From Methylobacterium soli (GTDB lineage: Bacteria; Pseudomonadota; Alphaproteobacteria; Rhizobiales; Beijerinckiaceae), in NCBI RefSeq assembly GCF_008806385.1, contig NZ_VZZK01000018.1, positions 1-64,000 on the forward strand: a stretch of 64,000 bases of DNA. Direction: 5' to 3'. A program made the translations under genes and the position numbers. The notes under the pieces were generated by a model that saw only the letters and a list, made by a program, of their open reading frames with translations, searched no databases and was not told the DNA's origin. This document shows positions 7,699 through 15,770 of this stretch, in pieces; position 1 is the first letter of the stretch, and each line of letters opens with the position of its first letter.

Positions 7699-8640
7699 GT
7701 GAGCCGACCCTTCCCCGCCTTGTGCCAGCGCATCCTGGGTGCGAACCGGCCGTTCCGCCGATCCGGCCCGCGTCGCGGCGCCCGATGGGCCATTATTCCC
7801 ATTTTCGTTGCGGGCGCAACCATCGCGGTGCCGGCCGGCGCCGAGACCCCTCAGCCGCCGGCGCCGGCGCAGAATGTCGCGATCCCGAACTTCTGGAATC
7901 CGCGCAGCCGCGGCGAGCGGGTGGAGGCGCCGCAGACCGGCCGCGCCGTCCGCTTCCTCACCGACGACGAGTTCCCGCCGCTGCATTTCGCCGGCCCCGA
8001 CGGCAACCCGACGGGCTTCGTGGTGGAACTCGCCCGCGCCGTCTGCGAGCGCCTGTCGATCACCTGCACGGTGCAGGCCCGGCGCTTCGACACGCTGCTC
8101 GACGCGCTCAACGAGCGCCAGGGCGACGTGGTCGCGGCCGCGATCCCGCTGACCCCGACCCTGCGGTCGCGGTTTCTCGCCACGCGGCCGTTCTTCCGCT
8201 GGCCGGCCCGCTTCATCGCCCGCACCGACCGCGGCCTGCCCGAGCCCTCCGCGGCGGCGCTCGCGGGCAAGAATGTCGGGGTGATCGCCGGGAGCGCCCA
8301 CGCCGCCTACCTGAAGGCCTTCTTCCCGAAGGCAACCTTGCGGGAATTCACCGATCTCTCGGCGGCGGAGAGCGCCCTGCGCCGGGGCGAGACCGACTAC
8401 GTCTTCGCCGACGGGCTCGGCCTCGCGCTCTTCGTCGGCGGCTTCGAATCCGGCAATTGCTGCGCGCTGATCGGCGGCGATTACCTGGAGAACCGCTATT
8501 TCGGCGAGGGCATCGGCCTCGTCACCCGCCAGGAGGATGCGGCGCTCTCCCGCGCCCTCGACGACGCGCTCCAGCGTCTCTGGGACGACGGCCGCTACGC
8601 CGAATTGTACCTGCGCTTCTTCCCGGTCTCGCCGTTCTGA
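7699..8640 (+). CDS. Periplasmic solute-binding protein, family 3 (amino-acid type)
   Basis: A 313-residue protein with a long N terminus: a basic stretch (FRRSGPRRGARW), a hydrophobic segment (AIIPIFVAGATIAVPAGAE, about residues 31-49) acting as signal or anchor, then a PBPb domain (VRFLTDDEFPPLHFAGPDGNPTGFVVELARAVCERL; GDVVAAAIPLTPTLRSRF; GKNVGVIAGSAHAAYL; RGETDYVFADG). These are hallmarks of amino-acid-binding or sensory family 3 receptors. No permease gene is adjacent. The GTG start at 7699 diverges from the glycosyltransferase start by about 40 bp, so the two probably share a promoter region. Confidence 0.88.
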   Translation: MSRPFPALCQRILGANRPFRRSGPRRGARWAIIPIFVAGATIAVPAGAETPQPPAPAQNVAIPNFWNPRSRGERVEAPQTGRAVRFLTDDEFPPLHFAGPDGNPTGFVVELARAVCERLSITCTVQARRFDTLLDALNERQGDVVAAAIPLTPTLRSRFLATRPFFRWPARFIARTDRGLPEPSAAALAGKNVGVIAGSAHAAYLKAFFPKATLREFTDLSAAESALRRGETDYVFADGLGLALFVGGFESGNCCALIGGDYLENRYFGEGIGLVTRQEDAALSRALDDALQRLWDDGRYAELYLRFFPVSPF

Positions 8641-8732
8641 GGGGTGGCGCGGCGCGGGCGCTCTGGTGCCCGTCCGGCCGATCGCCTACATCGGGATTGG
8701 CCCTCAGCGAGGCCGAGCGAGTGTGGCGCGCG

Positions 8733-9095
8733 ATGCCGGCAGCCAGCAGATCTCCGACGAGCCGGATCGACCGCCTCGTGGCGGCGCGGACCGAGGCGCG
8801 CGCGCGGACCGCACGGGGCCGGGCCACCGCCCTTCTGGCGGGGCTGAAGGCCCGCGGGTATGACGTCGCGGTGATCGGGTCCCTGGCCGCCGGCCGGTTC
8901 CGGCTGCACTCGGACATCGACCTCCTGGTTCGCAACCCGGTCGACGGCGCCGAGCGCGCCGAGGTCGAACGCGCGGTCGCGGAGGCGTTGCGCGCCTCCG
9001 GCATCCCCTATGACCTGATCTTCGCCTGCGACCTGACAGCGTCCCAGCGGGAGGCCTTCGAGCATGATCTCGTCGTCTCACCCGGCCTTCGCTAA
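8733..9095 (+). CDS. mntA: Minimal nucleotidyltransferase, MntA-type antitoxin
   Basis: A 120-residue protein with the minimal nucleotidyltransferase signature GSLAAGRF...HSDIDLLV: G49-S50 and the metal-binding D61 and D63. Known partners of HEPN toxins of this type transfer AMP to a tyrosine next to the toxin's active site and so neutralise it (type VII toxin-antitoxin). The gene overlaps the following HEPN gene by 32 bp, implying translational coupling. The ATG at 8733 gives a 10-residue lead before the domain; an upstream GTG at 8721 is possible. A third acidic residue is expected downstream in the sheet (YDLIFACD around 108-115 is the likely place). Confidence 0.82.
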   Translation: MPAASRSPTSRIDRLVAARTEARARTARGRATALLAGLKARGYDVAVIGSLAAGRFRLHSDIDLLVRNPVDGAERAEVERAVAEALRASGIPYDLIFACDLTASQREAFEHDLVVSPGLR

Positions 9096-9546
9096 GCTCG
9101 GGCCGAAGCTCGAGCGGGCTCACCGCGAGCTCGCGAATCTCGACGATTTTCTCAGGCTCTACGATGCCCTCTCGCCGGATCTGGTGACCGTCTGGGGACG
9201 AACGACGACGATCGCGGCGGCGGTCCACAACGCCTATAACGGCATCGAGGACGTTCTCCTGAACCTTGCCAACGACATTGATGGCTCGGTGCCGACCGGA
9301 GAAACCTCCCATCAGGATCTCCTCGACCAGATGCGGGCGGCACTCGCGGGGATTCGCCCGGCCCTCCTCGACGACCCGCTCTACGCCGCCCTCACGGAGC
9401 TGAAGGGCTTCCGCCACCGCGTACGTCACCGCTACGGCTTCGATCTCGATGCGGCGAAGACCGACGAGAGCCTCGCGCGGATGCGGCGGAGCTTTCCGCA
9501 TTTCGTCGAGGCCGTGCGGCGGCTGGAGCAGGTCATGACCGCGTAG
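9064..9546 (+). CDS. hepT: HEPN-domain ribonuclease toxin, HepT-like
   Basis: A 160-residue all-helical protein. The HEPN active-site motif is visible near the C terminus: R117-x4-H122-x-Y124 in GFRHRVRHRYGFDL. Y124 is the residue that, in HepT, receives AMP from the MntA partner. The first helices contain VHNAYNGIEDVLLNLA, a feature of HepT-like HEPN proteins. Members cleave RNA when unmodified. The start overlaps the nucleotidyltransferase gene by 32 bp. It is somewhat longer than the classical DUF86 HepT (about 130-140 residues), so it belongs to a related subfamily. Function as a toxin is inferred from motif and pairing. Confidence 0.82.
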   Translation: MISSSHPAFAKLGPKLERAHRELANLDDFLRLYDALSPDLVTVWGRTTTIAAAVHNAYNGIEDVLLNLANDIDGSVPTGETSHQDLLDQMRAALAGIRPALLDDPLYAALTELKGFRHRVRHRYGFDLDAAKTDESLARMRRSFPHFVEAVRRLEQVMTA

Positions 9547-9697
9547 GCCGCGGCCTGAGCGCGTGCGACCGGCGTGTTTCCGGGCGCCGCGCAGGCCGCG
9601 ACCACAAAAACCAGCATGGGGAATTTCGCAGCGCGGCAAAGCGCACTAGGGTGCCGCCCTTCGCAAAGCCCCTTTCTTCGAAGCGTCGTTCCTGATC

Positions 9698-11434
9698 ATG
9701 CCGTCCCCGCTCTCCCTCGACCCCGCCCTGATCGAGGCCGCCGCCCACGCGGCGTCCTGGCCGTTCGAGGAGGCGCGCAAGATCGTGGCGCGGCTGGAGC
9801 GCAAGCCCAATGCCGAGGTGCTGTTCGAGACCGGCTACGGGCCCTCCGGCCTGCCGCATATCGGCACCTTCGGCGAGGTGGCCCGCACCTCGATGGTGCG
9901 GCACGCCTTCCGGGTCCTGACGCAGGACCGCGTCCCGACGCGGCTCATCGCCTTCTCGGACGACATGGACGGCCTGCGCAAGGTGCCGGACAACGTGCCG
10001 AACCGGGAGCTCCTGGCGCGCCATCTCAACCAGCCGCTGACGCGGGTGCCGGACCCGTTCGGCACCCATGACAGCTTCGGGGCCCACAACAACGCCGAGT
10101 TGCGCCGCTTCCTCGACGCCTTCGGCTTCGACTACGAGTTCCGCTCGGCCACCGCCTGCTACGAGGCGGGTGTCTTCGACGACACGCTGCGACTGGTGGC
10201 GGAGCGCTACGACGCCGTCATGGCGATCATGCTGCCCTCGCTGCGGGCCGAGCGCTCGGCGAGCTACTCGCCCTTCCTGCCGCTCCATCCGGTCACCGGG
10301 GCGGTGATGCAGGTGCCGATCGACGAGGTTCGGGCCGCCGCCGGCACGCTGGTCTGGCGCGACCCGAGCTCGGGCGAGGCCTACGAGACCCCGATCACGG
10401 GCGGCGGCGCCAAGCTGCAATGGAAGCCCGACTGGGCGATGCGCTGGGTGGCGCTCGGCGTCGATTACGAGATGGCCGGCAAGGACCTGATCGATTCGGT
10501 GAAGCTCTCGGGCCAGATCGCCCGCGCCCTCGGGGCCGAGCCGCCGGAGGGCTTCAACTACGAGCTGTTCCTCGACGAGAAGGGGCAGAAGATCTCGAAG
10601 TCGAAGGGCAACGGGCTCACCATCGACGAGTGGCTCGCCTACGGCACCCCGGAATCGCTCGCGCTGTTCATGTACAACAAGCCGCGCGAGGCCAAGCGCC
10701 TGTTCTTCGACGTGATCCCGCGCCACGTCGACGAGTACCTGAATTTCCTCGACCGCTTTCCCGGCCAGGACCCGAAGCTGCGCCTCGGCAACCCGGTCTG
10801 GCACCTGCACGCGGGCCAGCCGCCGGCCCCCGAGACGATCGGGGGCGGGCCCGAGACCAAGGCCACGACGCTCACCTTCGCGATGCTCCTGAACCTCGTG
10901 GCGGTGGCCAATGCCGAGGATCCGGCCGTGCTCTGGGGCTTCCTCCGGCGCTACGCCGACGGGATCGGCCCGCAGACGCATCCGGGCCTCGACCGGCTGG
11001 TCGGGCACGCGCTCGCCTATTACCGGGACTTCGTGCGCCCGGCCAAGACCTACCGGGCGCCGACGCCCGAGGAGCGCGCGGCCCTGGAGGACCTCGCGTC
11101 CTCCCTGGCCGAGCATGCGGGCTCGACTGATCCCGAGGCGCTGCAGGCGGTGGTCTACGAGGTCGGCCGGCGCCACTTCCCGGACCTGTCGGGCAAGGCC
11201 AAGAGCCCCGACGGGCGCCCCGGCGTGTCGCAGGCCTGGTTCACCACGATCTACAACGTGCTGTTCGGCGAGGCGCGGGGCCCGCGCTTCGGCTCCTTCA
11301 TCGCCCTCTACGGCGTGGACGAGACCCGGGCGCTGATCGCGAAGGCGCTCTCGGGCGCGCTGGAGCAGGAGCGCGCGGCCATGACGGCGGCCATCACGCC
11401 GGCCATCGCGCCGGCCTTGCCGAAATCGGCCTGA
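9698..11434 (+). CDS. lysK: Lysyl-tRNA synthetase, class I
   Basis: A 578-residue class I LysRS, the archaeal/alphaproteobacterial form that replaces class II LysS. It carries the HIGH-type motif GPSGLPHIGTFGE (residues 48-60) and the KMSKS-type loop KISKSKG (about 297-303), with a Rossmann core and a helical C-terminal anticodon-binding region (ALEDLASSL to GVDETRALI). It charges tRNA-Lys with lysine using ATP. No second LysRS gene is in the window. The ATG at 9698 fits family length. The C-terminal tail is Ala-rich (MTAAITPAIAPALPKSA). Confidence 0.95.
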   Translation: MPSPLSLDPALIEAAAHAASWPFEEARKIVARLERKPNAEVLFETGYGPSGLPHIGTFGEVARTSMVRHAFRVLTQDRVPTRLIAFSDDMDGLRKVPDNVPNRELLARHLNQPLTRVPDPFGTHDSFGAHNNAELRRFLDAFGFDYEFRSATACYEAGVFDDTLRLVAERYDAVMAIMLPSLRAERSASYSPFLPLHPVTGAVMQVPIDEVRAAAGTLVWRDPSSGEAYETPITGGGAKLQWKPDWAMRWVALGVDYEMAGKDLIDSVKLSGQIARALGAEPPEGFNYELFLDEKGQKISKSKGNGLTIDEWLAYGTPESLALFMYNKPREAKRLFFDVIPRHVDEYLNFLDRFPGQDPKLRLGNPVWHLHAGQPPAPETIGGGPETKATTLTFAMLLNLVAVANAEDPAVLWGFLRRYADGIGPQTHPGLDRLVGHALAYYRDFVRPAKTYRAPTPEERAALEDLASSLAEHAGSTDPEALQAVVYEVGRRHFPDLSGKAKSPDGRPGVSQAWFTTIYNVLFGEARGPRFGSFIALYGVDETRALIAKALSGALEQERAAMTAAITPAIAPALPKSA

Positions 11435-11479
11435 GGCCGGCCCTCCCCGCGCGTCAGGGGAAGGCGGCGGGCGCCGTCT

Positions 11480-12322
11480 TCACGCGCTCAGCCCGACCTG
11501 CCGAAGGCTGATCTCCCAGACCCGTTCCTGCACCGCGCGGTCCTGGCTCTCGGCGGAGGGGGGCGTCGGCCGGCTGCGGGCGAAGTAGCGCCCGCTGACG
11601 CCCGCGAGGTCGGGGGCGGTGGCGAGGTGGAGCGAGGTCGCCGCGCCGTCCTCGGGCTTGCTCAGGAAGGGGCGGATCAGGCTCCAGCCGAAGCCGAGGA
11701 GCCCGCCGGTATTCTTGGCAAAGCCCGTGTTGATCACGCCCGGATGCAGGGCGTTCACGGTGACGCCGCTGCCGCCGAGCCGCCGGGCGAGGGCCGCCGT
11801 GAACAGCACGTTGCCGAGCTTGGCCTGCGCGTAGGCCTTGATGGGGCTGTAGCGCCCCGCCCCCTCGAGATCGTCGAAATCGATGCGCCCGCGGGTATGG
11901 GCCGCCGAGGCCACGTTGACGATGCGGGCGGGGGCGCTGGCCTTGAGCCGGTCGAGGAGCAGGAGCGTCAGGAGCACGTAGCCGAGATGGTCGAGGGCCC
12001 AGCTGCGCTCGATGCCGTCGGCCGTGATCTCGCGCCGGTCGAAGATCGCGCCCGCATTGTTCACCAGCACGTCGAGCCGGGCGTAGCGAGCCAGGATCTC
12101 GGCCGCGAGGCGCCGGATCTCGGCCTGCGACGAGAGGTCGGCCACGAAGGCGTCGAGCGCGGCCCCGGGGGCGCGGGCGCGGATCTCCCCGATCGCGCGC
12201 GCAACCTTGGCGGCGTCGCGCCCGACGAGGCCGACGCGGGCGCCTTCCCGGGCCAGGCCCAGAGCCGTCTCGTAGCCGATGCCGGAGGTCGCCCCGGTGA
12301 CGAGGCAGACCTTCCCGGTCAT
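11480..12322 (-). CDS. Short-chain dehydrogenase/reductase
   Basis: A 280-residue classical-to-atypical SDR, related to the retinol-dehydrogenase-like bacterial group. Seen are the NAD(P)-binding TGATSGIG (9-16), NNAGA (88-92), catalytic S139 (NVASAAH), Y164 and K168 (YAQAKLGN), and HPGVINTGF. The R34-like arginine in GLVGRD suggests NADP(H) preference. The ATG at 12322 begins directly at MTGKVCLVTG; the longer frame to 12373 would add an unstructured lead. Substrate unknown. It lies 55 bp downstream of the DUF1328 gene start side and may be cotranscribed with it. Confidence 0.9.
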   Translation of the reverse strand: MTGKVCLVTGATSGIGYETALGLAREGARVGLVGRDAAKVARAIGEIRARAPGAALDAFVADLSSQAEIRRLAAEILARYARLDVLVNNAGAIFDRREITADGIERSWALDHLGYVLLTLLLLDRLKASAPARIVNVASAAHTRGRIDFDDLEGAGRYSPIKAYAQAKLGNVLFTAALARRLGGSGVTVNALHPGVINTGFAKNTGGLLGFGWSLIRPFLSKPEDGAATSLHLATAPDLAGVSGRYFARSRPTPPSAESQDRAVQERVWEISLRQVGLSA

Positions 12323-12377
12323 CGCCGCTCGGGCGGCGGGCTCGCCGGAAGCCGTGCCCGGGCGCGCCGCCACGGCC

Positions 12378-12557
12378 CTAGAACACCGCCTGGCCGATGG
12401 CGAAGGCCACCACCACGATGACGATCGCCACCAGCAGGAACAGGCCGAACAGGATCCGGGCGAGCGACCCGGCGCCCGAGGCGATGCCGGTGAAGCCGAG
12501 GCCGCCCGCGATCAGCGAGATCACGAAGCAGATGAGGGCCCATTTCAGGAGGGTCAT
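12378..12557 (-). CDS. DUF1328 small membrane protein
   Basis: A 59-residue protein with two membrane helices (WALICFVISLIAGGLGFTG and ARILFGLFLLVAIVIVVVAFAIG). This is the widely conserved DUF1328/UPF0391 family; members are small inner-membrane proteins of unknown role, often induced by stress. The ATG at 12557 is preceded on its strand by AGG within a short untranslated stretch and matches the usual start MTLLKWALIC; a longer in-frame start at 12605 is unlikely. Confidence 0.85.
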   Translation of the reverse strand: MTLLKWALICFVISLIAGGLGFTGIASGAGSLARILFGLFLLVAIVIVVVAFAIGQAVF

Positions 12558-12645
12558 GGCGTGAAGTCCGTCAGAGTCGAGAGAATCGAGCGATAACCCG
12601 GCCAAAGCTCAACCGTTCCGGATCGCGTCCGCGCTTTCTCGCCCG

Positions 12646-13983
12646 TCAGGCCGTTCGCTTGACCGGCGGCGCGGCGGGATCGGCCCGGGCGAGCAGGATG
12701 TCCGCGAGGGCGTGGTAGAGGCCGCCGCGGCAGACGAGCTTCGAGGCGGCGTCGGCGATCAGGGCCGCGATCATCAGGGGGATCATCATGGCGTGGTCCT
12801 GGGTCATCTCGGTGACGATGACGAAGGAGGTGATCGGCGCCTGCAGCACGCCGGTCAGGTAGGCGACCATGCCCAGCAGAACGAGGGCGCCGATCGAGAC
12901 CTCCGGGAACAGCGCGTGCCAATGGGCCCCGAGCCCCGCCCCGACCGCGAGGGAGGGGGCGAACAGGCCGCCCGGGATGCCGCTGATCGAGGACAGGACG
13001 GTGGCGGCGAATTTCAGCGGCGCGAACCCGGTCCGCACCGCCGCGTCCCCGTGCAGGATCGCGCGGGCCTCCTCGTAGCCGGTGCCGTAGATGGCGCCCC
13101 CCGTGGCGAGGCCACAGAGGGCGACGCCGAGGCCGCAGAGCATTGCGAACACCACCGGGCGGCGGGCGATGAGCCGGCCGGGCAGGCCCGGGAGCCCGCG
13201 CCCGAACAGGATCACGATGCGGCTGAACAGGCCGCCGCCGAGCCCGCCCAGGACGCCGAGGAGCGGCACCACGATCCAGCCCGGGCCGATCGCCAGGGTC
13301 GCCCTGGTGGTGCCGAAATAGGTGTAGTTCCCGACGAGCCAGAGGGAGGTGAGGCCGGCCGCCACGATGGCGGCGACGATCAGGCCGGTGGTGCGCGCCT
13401 CGTAGGTCCGTCCCAGTTCCTCGATGCCGAAGACGATGCCGGCGAGCGGGGTGTTGAACGCCGCCGCGACCCCGGCCGCGCCGCCCGCCAGGATCAGACC
13501 CGGCAGGCGCTCCGGCGTCAGCCGGCCCACCGCCGCCATGAGGGCCGCCCCGACCTGCACGGTCGGCCCCTCGCGGCCGGCGGAGGCGCCGCAGAGGAGC
13601 CCGAGGGCCATCACCACGATCTTGCCGAAGGCGACGCGGAGCGAGACCAGGGCGTGGCGGAAACCGGAATCGCGGGTGTGGCGGGCCGCGATCACCTGCG
13701 GGATGCCGGAGCCTTGCGAGTTCGGGAACACCGTGAGGGCGAGCAGGGCCGCGAGCCCGAAGCCGAGGGGCGTCATCACGAGGGCGATCCAGGGCGAGAC
13801 CGCGAGGACGAGCTTGAACCCGGCCTGCGCCGCGTCCGCGACCTTGGCCATCAGCACCGCCGCGAGCCCGACGCAGATGCCCCCGAGGAGGAACAGCAGG
13901 CGCCGGCGCCAGATCGCGAAGGCATCCACCGAAGCGTCGCGCAGCCGCACCAGCGAGCGGCGGTAGAAGGGGCGTCGCGGCAT
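12646..13983 (-). CDS. ClC-type chloride/proton antiporter
   Basis: A 445-residue polytopic ClC protein. The anion-selectivity motifs are present: GSGIPQ (91-96), GREGPTVQ (136-143, gating glutamate E138) and GIPGGLFAPSLAVGAG. The glutamate in GREGP makes a proton-coupled exchanger more likely than a channel. It lacks a cytoplasmic CBS domain. Roles in the family include acid resistance and anion homeostasis. It is separated by 250 bp from cysG and by about 90 bp from the DUF1328 gene, all on the minus strand. Confidence 0.92.
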   Translation of the reverse strand: MPRRPFYRRSLVRLRDASVDAFAIWRRRLLFLLGGICVGLAAVLMAKVADAAQAGFKLVLAVSPWIALVMTPLGFGLAALLALTVFPNSQGSGIPQVIAARHTRDSGFRHALVSLRVAFGKIVVMALGLLCGASAGREGPTVQVGAALMAAVGRLTPERLPGLILAGGAAGVAAAFNTPLAGIVFGIEELGRTYEARTTGLIVAAIVAAGLTSLWLVGNYTYFGTTRATLAIGPGWIVVPLLGVLGGLGGGLFSRIVILFGRGLPGLPGRLIARRPVVFAMLCGLGVALCGLATGGAIYGTGYEEARAILHGDAAVRTGFAPLKFAATVLSSISGIPGGLFAPSLAVGAGLGAHWHALFPEVSIGALVLLGMVAYLTGVLQAPITSFVIVTEMTQDHAMMIPLMIAALIADAASKLVCRGGLYHALADILLARADPAAPPVKRTA

Positions 13984-14233
13984 GGCCCTGCGTCGGTTGG
14001 TGCCTGGCTCGGGGGGCGGCCCCGCGCGGAAGGAGCGGGCCGGCGCCTAAGATTGGCACGGAATGCATGAAGGGCGGGTGGCGGTGCCGCCCTGCGTACG
14101 CTGGCGAGGGGCCGGCATCGCCCCGGGCGATCCGGACCCCGCATCCGCCCTGGCCCGCCGGTCGGATCCGGCCCCGGTCAGATCCGGCCGGAGGAGTCCG
14201 GCCGGGATGGGATGCGCGGGAGGATGGGCCCGC

Positions 14234-15688
14234 TCAGGACGAAGCCGCGGCCGGCGCGGCCTCCACCGCCTGGGCGGCGGCGCGGGACAGGGCCTCGCCC
14301 ACCATCAGGATCGCCGGGCCCTCGAGGCCCGAGGCCTCGACGCGGTCGGCGAGGTCGGCGGCGGTGCCGCGCACAACGGCCTGGTTCGGGCGCGTCGCGT
14401 TGAAGGTGACGAGGGCGGGGGTGGCGGGCGCGAGGCCCTCCGCGATGGCGCGCGCGAGCAGCACCCGCAGGGTGCGCTTAGGCATGTAGACGACGGTCGT
14501 CACGCTCGGATCGGCGAGCGCGCCCCAGTTCAGGTCCTCGGGCAGCGCCCCCCGGCGGTCGTGGCCGGTGACGAATTGCAGGCGGCGCGCCGCGTCGCGG
14601 TGGGTCAGGGAGACCCCGAGGGAGGCCGCCGCGCCCTGCGCCGCGCTCACCCCCGGCACCACCGCGACGGGGATGCCGGCGCGATGGCAGGCGTCGATCT
14701 CCTCGCCGGCCCGGCCGAAGACCAGGGGGTCGCCGGATTTCAGCCGCACCACCTGCTTGCCGGTGCGGGCGAGCTGGACCATCAGGGCGTTGATGTCGTC
14801 CTGGCGGCAGGAGGGCCCGTGCCCGGTCTTGCCGACCAGCATGGTGCGGGCCTCGCGCCGGGCGTAGTCGAGGATCTCGGGCGCCACGAGGTCGTCGTAC
14901 AGGATCACGTCGGCGTTGCGCAAAGCCCGGAGCGCCTTCAGGGTCAGCAATTCGGCATCCCCCGGCCCGGCGCCCACGAGGGTGACGGCCCCGCCCTTCG
15001 GGGCGGCCTGGGTCTCGCCGAGGAGATCGGCGAGGTCGTGCGCGCCCGGGGCCCGGTCGGGCTCCGCGAAGGCGCGGTCGGTGAAGCGCTCCCAGAAGTG
15101 GCGGCGCTCCGAGAATCCGTGGAAGCGGGCGGAGACTTGGTCGCGCCAGTCGCGGGCGGCGGCGACCCAGGTGGCGAAGCCCCGCGGCAGCATCGCCTCG
15201 ATCCGGGCCCGCACGGTCTGGCCGAAGACCGGGGCGGCGCCCTCCGTCGAGATGCCGACCACGAGGGGCGATCGGTTGACGATGGCGCCGAACTTGACGT
15301 CGCAGAGATGGGGCCGGTCGACGGCGTTGACGATGGCGCCCGCGGCTCGCGCGGCCGCCACGAAGGCCACGCAATCGGCCTCGTCCTCCATGGCCCCGAT
15401 GCAGAAGGCGGCGCCCGTCAGGTCCTCCGGCGCCCATGGGCGGCGATGCAGCGTGACGCGGCCCGCCACGATGTCGCCCGGCACGGCGGCGAGCTCCTCG
15501 CTCGGCTCGGGCGCGTAGACGTCGACCTCGGCTCCGGCCGCCGCCAGCAGCTTCACCTTCCAGGGCGCGCCGCCATTCGAGCCGGCCAGCACGGCGCGCT
15601 TGCCCTGGAGCGGGACGAAGACGGGCAGGACGGCGAGGGGTTCGAGCCCTTGGCCGCGCGTCTCGCGGGGCTGGCGGGGTGTGCTCAT
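14234..15688 (-). CDS. cysG: Siroheme synthase (CysG)
   Basis: A 484-residue trifunctional enzyme. The N-terminal half is a Rossmann precorrin-2 dehydrogenase/ferrochelatase (LPVFVPLQGKRAVLAGSNGGAPWKVKLLAAAGAEVDVYAP; GTVNAVDRP-like INAVDRPHLCDVKF). The C-terminal half from about 225 is uroporphyrinogen-III C-methyltransferase (VTLVGAGPGDAELLTLKALRAL, LVGKTGHGPSCRQDDINALM, LKSGDPLVFGRAGEE, GVSAAQGAAASLG). It makes siroheme, the cofactor of NirA encoded upstream in the same operon. A canonical GxGxxG in the N-terminal half is altered to AGSNGGAPWK. It follows nasA by 82 bp and is probably the last operon gene. Confidence 0.95.
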   Translation of the reverse strand: MSTPRQPRETRGQGLEPLAVLPVFVPLQGKRAVLAGSNGGAPWKVKLLAAAGAEVDVYAPEPSEELAAVPGDIVAGRVTLHRRPWAPEDLTGAAFCIGAMEDEADCVAFVAAARAAGAIVNAVDRPHLCDVKFGAIVNRSPLVVGISTEGAAPVFGQTVRARIEAMLPRGFATWVAAARDWRDQVSARFHGFSERRHFWERFTDRAFAEPDRAPGAHDLADLLGETQAAPKGGAVTLVGAGPGDAELLTLKALRALRNADVILYDDLVAPEILDYARREARTMLVGKTGHGPSCRQDDINALMVQLARTGKQVVRLKSGDPLVFGRAGEEIDACHRAGIPVAVVPGVSAAQGAAASLGVSLTHRDAARRLQFVTGHDRRGALPEDLNWGALADPSVTTVVYMPKRTLRVLLARAIAEGLAPATPALVTFNATRPNQAVVRGTAADLADRVEASGLEGPAILMVGEALSRAAAQAVEAAPAAASS

Positions 15689-15770
15689 GGTTGTCGCGCC
15701 GATCGGACTTCAGGTTCAGGTGACCCCGTTCCGGACCGGGAAGGGTCGGGACGGTGCCGCTAGATGGCCC

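Noticed and set aside
5754..8732. A plus-strand frame of more than 1000 codons running through the glycosyltransferase and the next gene
   Set aside because: It is antisense or out of frame to genes with clear motifs and is rich in Arg, Gly and Pro as expected of GC shadow. Only its last 120 codons, with the nucleotidyltransferase motif, are real.
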